Part shown: positions 4,793 to 7,004 of the stretch, piece by piece
How positions within the stretch are numbered: the stretch's first letter is position 1
Layout of the letters: every line of letters starts with the position of its first letter
Assembly: GCA_050954505.1 (NCBI GenBank)
Contig: JBPBPY010000109.1
Location: 1-7,004, forward strand
From: JAQGMO01 sp050954505
GTDB taxonomy: Bacteria > Pseudomonadota > Gammaproteobacteria > Burkholderiales > Burkholderiaceae_D
DNA length: 7,004 nt
Direction of reading: 5' to 3'
The notes under the pieces: model-generated
What the model was told of the DNA's origin: nothing
The model's input: only the letters and a program-made list of their open reading frames with translations
Databases searched by the model: none
Translations under genes and position numbers: made by a program

Positions 4793-7004
4793 ATGAGCAC
4801 GCAGGCCGGTGCCGGCGGCGATGCGCCCGCCACGGCGCCGCGCCTGCCGACGACGCCCCCGATTGTGCGCAGTGCCATGCTGCCCGAACCATGGGGTGAA
4901 CTCAACCCGATCAAACGCTGGACCACTTCGCTGCATGGACAGGAAGACCAGGCGGCACACGACGCCCGGGTTGGGCGCATTGCCGTCGACATACCCGATC
5001 CTGTCTCGAGCTGGCATGGCGGTGGCGGCCTGCGCCGCTTCATCCTAATGATGCTGATGTTCGGCCAGACCGGCATGGCCACCTACTTCATGAGCGCGGT
5101 GCTGCCCTATCATGGCACCAAGCCCCTGGAAGCCGCCATGCTGGCCTTGTTTGCCATCCTGTTTTGCTGGGTTTCGGCCGGCTTCTGGACTGCGCTGGCC
5201 GGCTTTCTGGCTCTGGCCCGTGGTGGCGACCGCTACATGATTTCCGCCACCGACCCGGCCAATGCCGGCGCACTGGCAAGCGCCATCGACAGCCAGGCCC
5301 GCACCGCCATCGTGGTGCCGATCTGTAATGAAGACGCCAATCGCGTCTTTGCCGGCGTGCGCGCCACCTATGAGTCGCTGCGCCGCAGCGGCACGCTGGA
5401 ACACTTCGATTTCTACATCCTCAGCGACAGTTATGAACCTGACCTGTGCGTGGCCGAACTCGATGCCTGGCAACGGCTGCGCCAGCAATGCCTGGAAGAT
5501 GGACAGTCCGGCGGCGGCATTTTCTACCGCCGGCGCCTGCGCCGCGTCAAGCGCAAGAGCGGCAACCTGGACAATTTCTGCCGCCGCTGGGGCCGCAATT
5601 TCCGCTACATGATCGTGCTCGACGCCGACAGCGTCATGAGCGGCGATTGCCTCTCGCAACTGGTGCGGCTGATGGAAGCCAATCCGGGGGCTGGCATCAT
5701 CCAGACTGCGCCTCGCGCTTCCGGGCGCGACACCTTGTATGCGCGCATCCAGCAATTTGCCACCCGCGTGTACGGTCCGCTGTTTACCGCCGGCCTGCAT
5801 TACTGGCAACTGGGCGAGTCGCATTACTGGGGCCATAACGCCATCATCCGCATGGCGCCGTTCATTCGCCACTGCGCGCTGGCGCCCTTGCCGGGAAAAG
5901 GCTCGCTGTCCGGCGATATCCTCTCGCATGATTTCGTCGAGGCGGCCCTGATGCGCCGCGCCGGCTGGTCGGTATGGATCGCCTACGACCTCGATGGCAG
6001 CCACGAGGAAATGCCACCCAACCTGCTCGACGAACTCAAGCGCGACCGCCGCTGGTGCCATGGCAACCTGATGAATTTCCGGTTGTTTACGGCGCCTGGC
6101 ATGCATCCAGTGCATCGGGCCGTGTTCGCCACCGGTGTCATGGCCTATCTCTCGGCGCCGCTGTGGTTTTTGTTCCTGGGGCTGTCGACCGCGATGCTGG
6201 CCAACCATATCCTGACCGTGCCGGAATATTTCGTCGAACCACGCCAGCTGTTTCCCATCTGGCCCGAGTGGCACCCTGAAAAGGCGCTGGCGCTGTTTTC
6301 TGCCACGGCGACACTGCTGTTCCTGCCGAAGATCCTCAGCGTGCTGCTGATTTGCGTGCAAGGCGCGCGCGGCTTTGGCGGCATGCTGCGCATCATCGTC
6401 TCGATGTTCATCGAGATTGTGTTCTCGGCCCTGCTGGCGCCGGTGCGCATGCTGTTTCACACCACCTTTGTGCTGGCGGCCTTCCTGGGTATCGAACTGC
6501 GCTGGAAATCGCCGCCACGCGGCGATGCCGAAACCAGCTGGGGGGAAGCCACCCGCAAGCATGGTTTCCAGACCCTGCTGGGCCTGGCCTGGGGTGGCGG
6601 CGTGTTCTGGCTGAACCCGGCCTTCCTGTGGTGGCTGGTGCCGATCGTCGGTTCGCTGGCCATCTCGATTCCGATCTCGGTATTTTCCAGCCGTGTTTCA
6701 CTGGGGCGTTTGCTGCGCCGCTGCAAGCTGTTCCTGATCCCGGAAGAGCTGGCGCCACCGATCGAGCTGCGTGCCACGGTGTCGCATCTGGCGGCCACGC
6801 CGCCGGCGCCCGGCTTTGTCGAAGCGGTTACCGACCCAGCCATCAATGCGCTGCTGTGTACGCATGCGGCCGCGCGGCCATTGCTGCCGCCGGCAACCCG
6901 GCGCCAGCATGCAGAGCTGGCGGCCACCGCCCTGCGGGATGGGGCTCACGCCATCAAACCGGCCCAGGCATTGCTGCTGCTGCAGGACCGCGAAGCACTG
7001 GCGC
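4793..7004 (+). CDS. opgH: Glucan beta-1,2-glucosyltransferase OpgH (MdoH), 3' end outside window
   Basis: An inner-membrane family 2 glycosyltransferase that polymerises glucose from UDP-glucose into linear beta-1,2-glucan and moves it to the periplasm. From ATG 4793, 737 residues are visible; the E. coli protein has about 847, and alignment suggests roughly 50 are missing at the C-terminus. The catalytic core has VVPICNED (174-181), ILSDS (D212), LDADS (D277, D279), HDFVEA (D380) and RDRRW (417-421), the D,D,D,(R/Q)xxRW pattern. Membrane segments: about 81-103, 110-136, 443-468, 498-523, 534-570 (two) and 595-635. The tail FLIPEE then GFVEAV matches the family C-terminal region. ATG 4793 has an AGG 6 bases upstream. 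An in-frame TTG at 4757 overlaps the opgG stop but lacks a well-placed ribosome site, so it is second choice. An in-frame TGA at 4727 bounds the frame. It lies 32 bases after opgG, so co-transcription is likely. Confidence 0.95.
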   Translation, partial: MSTQAGAGGDAPATAPRLPTTPPIVRSAMLPEPWGELNPIKRWTTSLHGQEDQAAHDARVGRIAVDIPDPVSSWHGGGGLRRFILMMLMFGQTGMATYFMSAVLPYHGTKPLEAAMLALFAILFCWVSAGFWTALAGFLALARGGDRYMISATDPANAGALASAIDSQARTAIVVPICNEDANRVFAGVRATYESLRRSGTLEHFDFYILSDSYEPDLCVAELDAWQRLRQQCLEDGQSGGGIFYRRRLRRVKRKSGNLDNFCRRWGRNFRYMIVLDADSVMSGDCLSQLVRLMEANPGAGIIQTAPRASGRDTLYARIQQFATRVYGPLFTAGLHYWQLGESHYWGHNAIIRMAPFIRHCALAPLPGKGSLSGDILSHDFVEAALMRRAGWSVWIAYDLDGSHEEMPPNLLDELKRDRRWCHGNLMNFRLFTAPGMHPVHRAVFATGVMAYLSAPLWFLFLGLSTAMLANHILTVPEYFVEPRQLFPIWPEWHPEKALALFSATATLLFLPKILSVLLICVQGARGFGGMLRIIVSMFIEIVFSALLAPVRMLFHTTFVLAAFLGIELRWKSPPRGDAETSWGEATRKHGFQTLLGLAWGGGVFWLNPAFLWWLVPIVGSLAISIPISVFSSRVSLGRLLRRCKLFLIPEELAPPIELRATVSHLAATPPAPGFVEAVTDPAINALLCTHAAARPLLPPATRRQHAELAATALRDGAHAIKPAQALLLLQDREALA

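Noticed and set aside
5045..6562. A 505-codon open frame on the minus strand opposite opgH
   Set aside because: It lies entirely antisense to an unmistakable OpgH. Its composition (His/Gln/Arg/Ala-rich) is that of a GC-rich shadow frame, and it has no recognisable domain.

Overview
The window looks like chromosomal DNA of a GC-rich betaproteobacterium, most likely of the Oxalobacteraceae (Massilia, Janthinobacterium or Duganella type). This is an inference from the GC-rich third codon positions and from the protein families present. No taxonomic marker gene is in the window.

Layout: positions 1-1979 (+) hold the C-terminal part of a large coiled-coil ATPase of the YhaN/SbcC type, whose start lies upstream of the window. 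Only 7 bases separate its stop from the stop of a convergent gene (1987-2460, -). That gene encodes a small exported RcnB-like protein with a Gly/Pro/Arg-rich repeated linker. A long non-coding stretch of about 710 bases follows (2461-3173). It holds inverted repeats, a striking degenerate pentanucleotide array (about 2566-2720, consensus TGCTC), a hairpin, a consensus -10 box (TATAAT, 2943-2948) and a leader of about 220 bases.

The right half is the opgG-opgH (mdoGH) operon for osmoregulated periplasmic glucans. opgG (3174-4760) encodes the periplasmic glucan protein. opgH begins just downstream (best start 4793) and runs off the right edge. It encodes the inner-membrane beta-1,2-glucosyltransferase and lacks only roughly the last 50 residues. 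OpgH makes and exports the linear glucan backbone from UDP-glucose, and OpgG processes it in the periplasm.

Most of the window is ordinary housekeeping sequence. The one strongly unusual element is the pentamer array, with the structured non-coding region around it. I see no evidence of a new multi-gene system, mobile element, CRISPR array or RNA gene.
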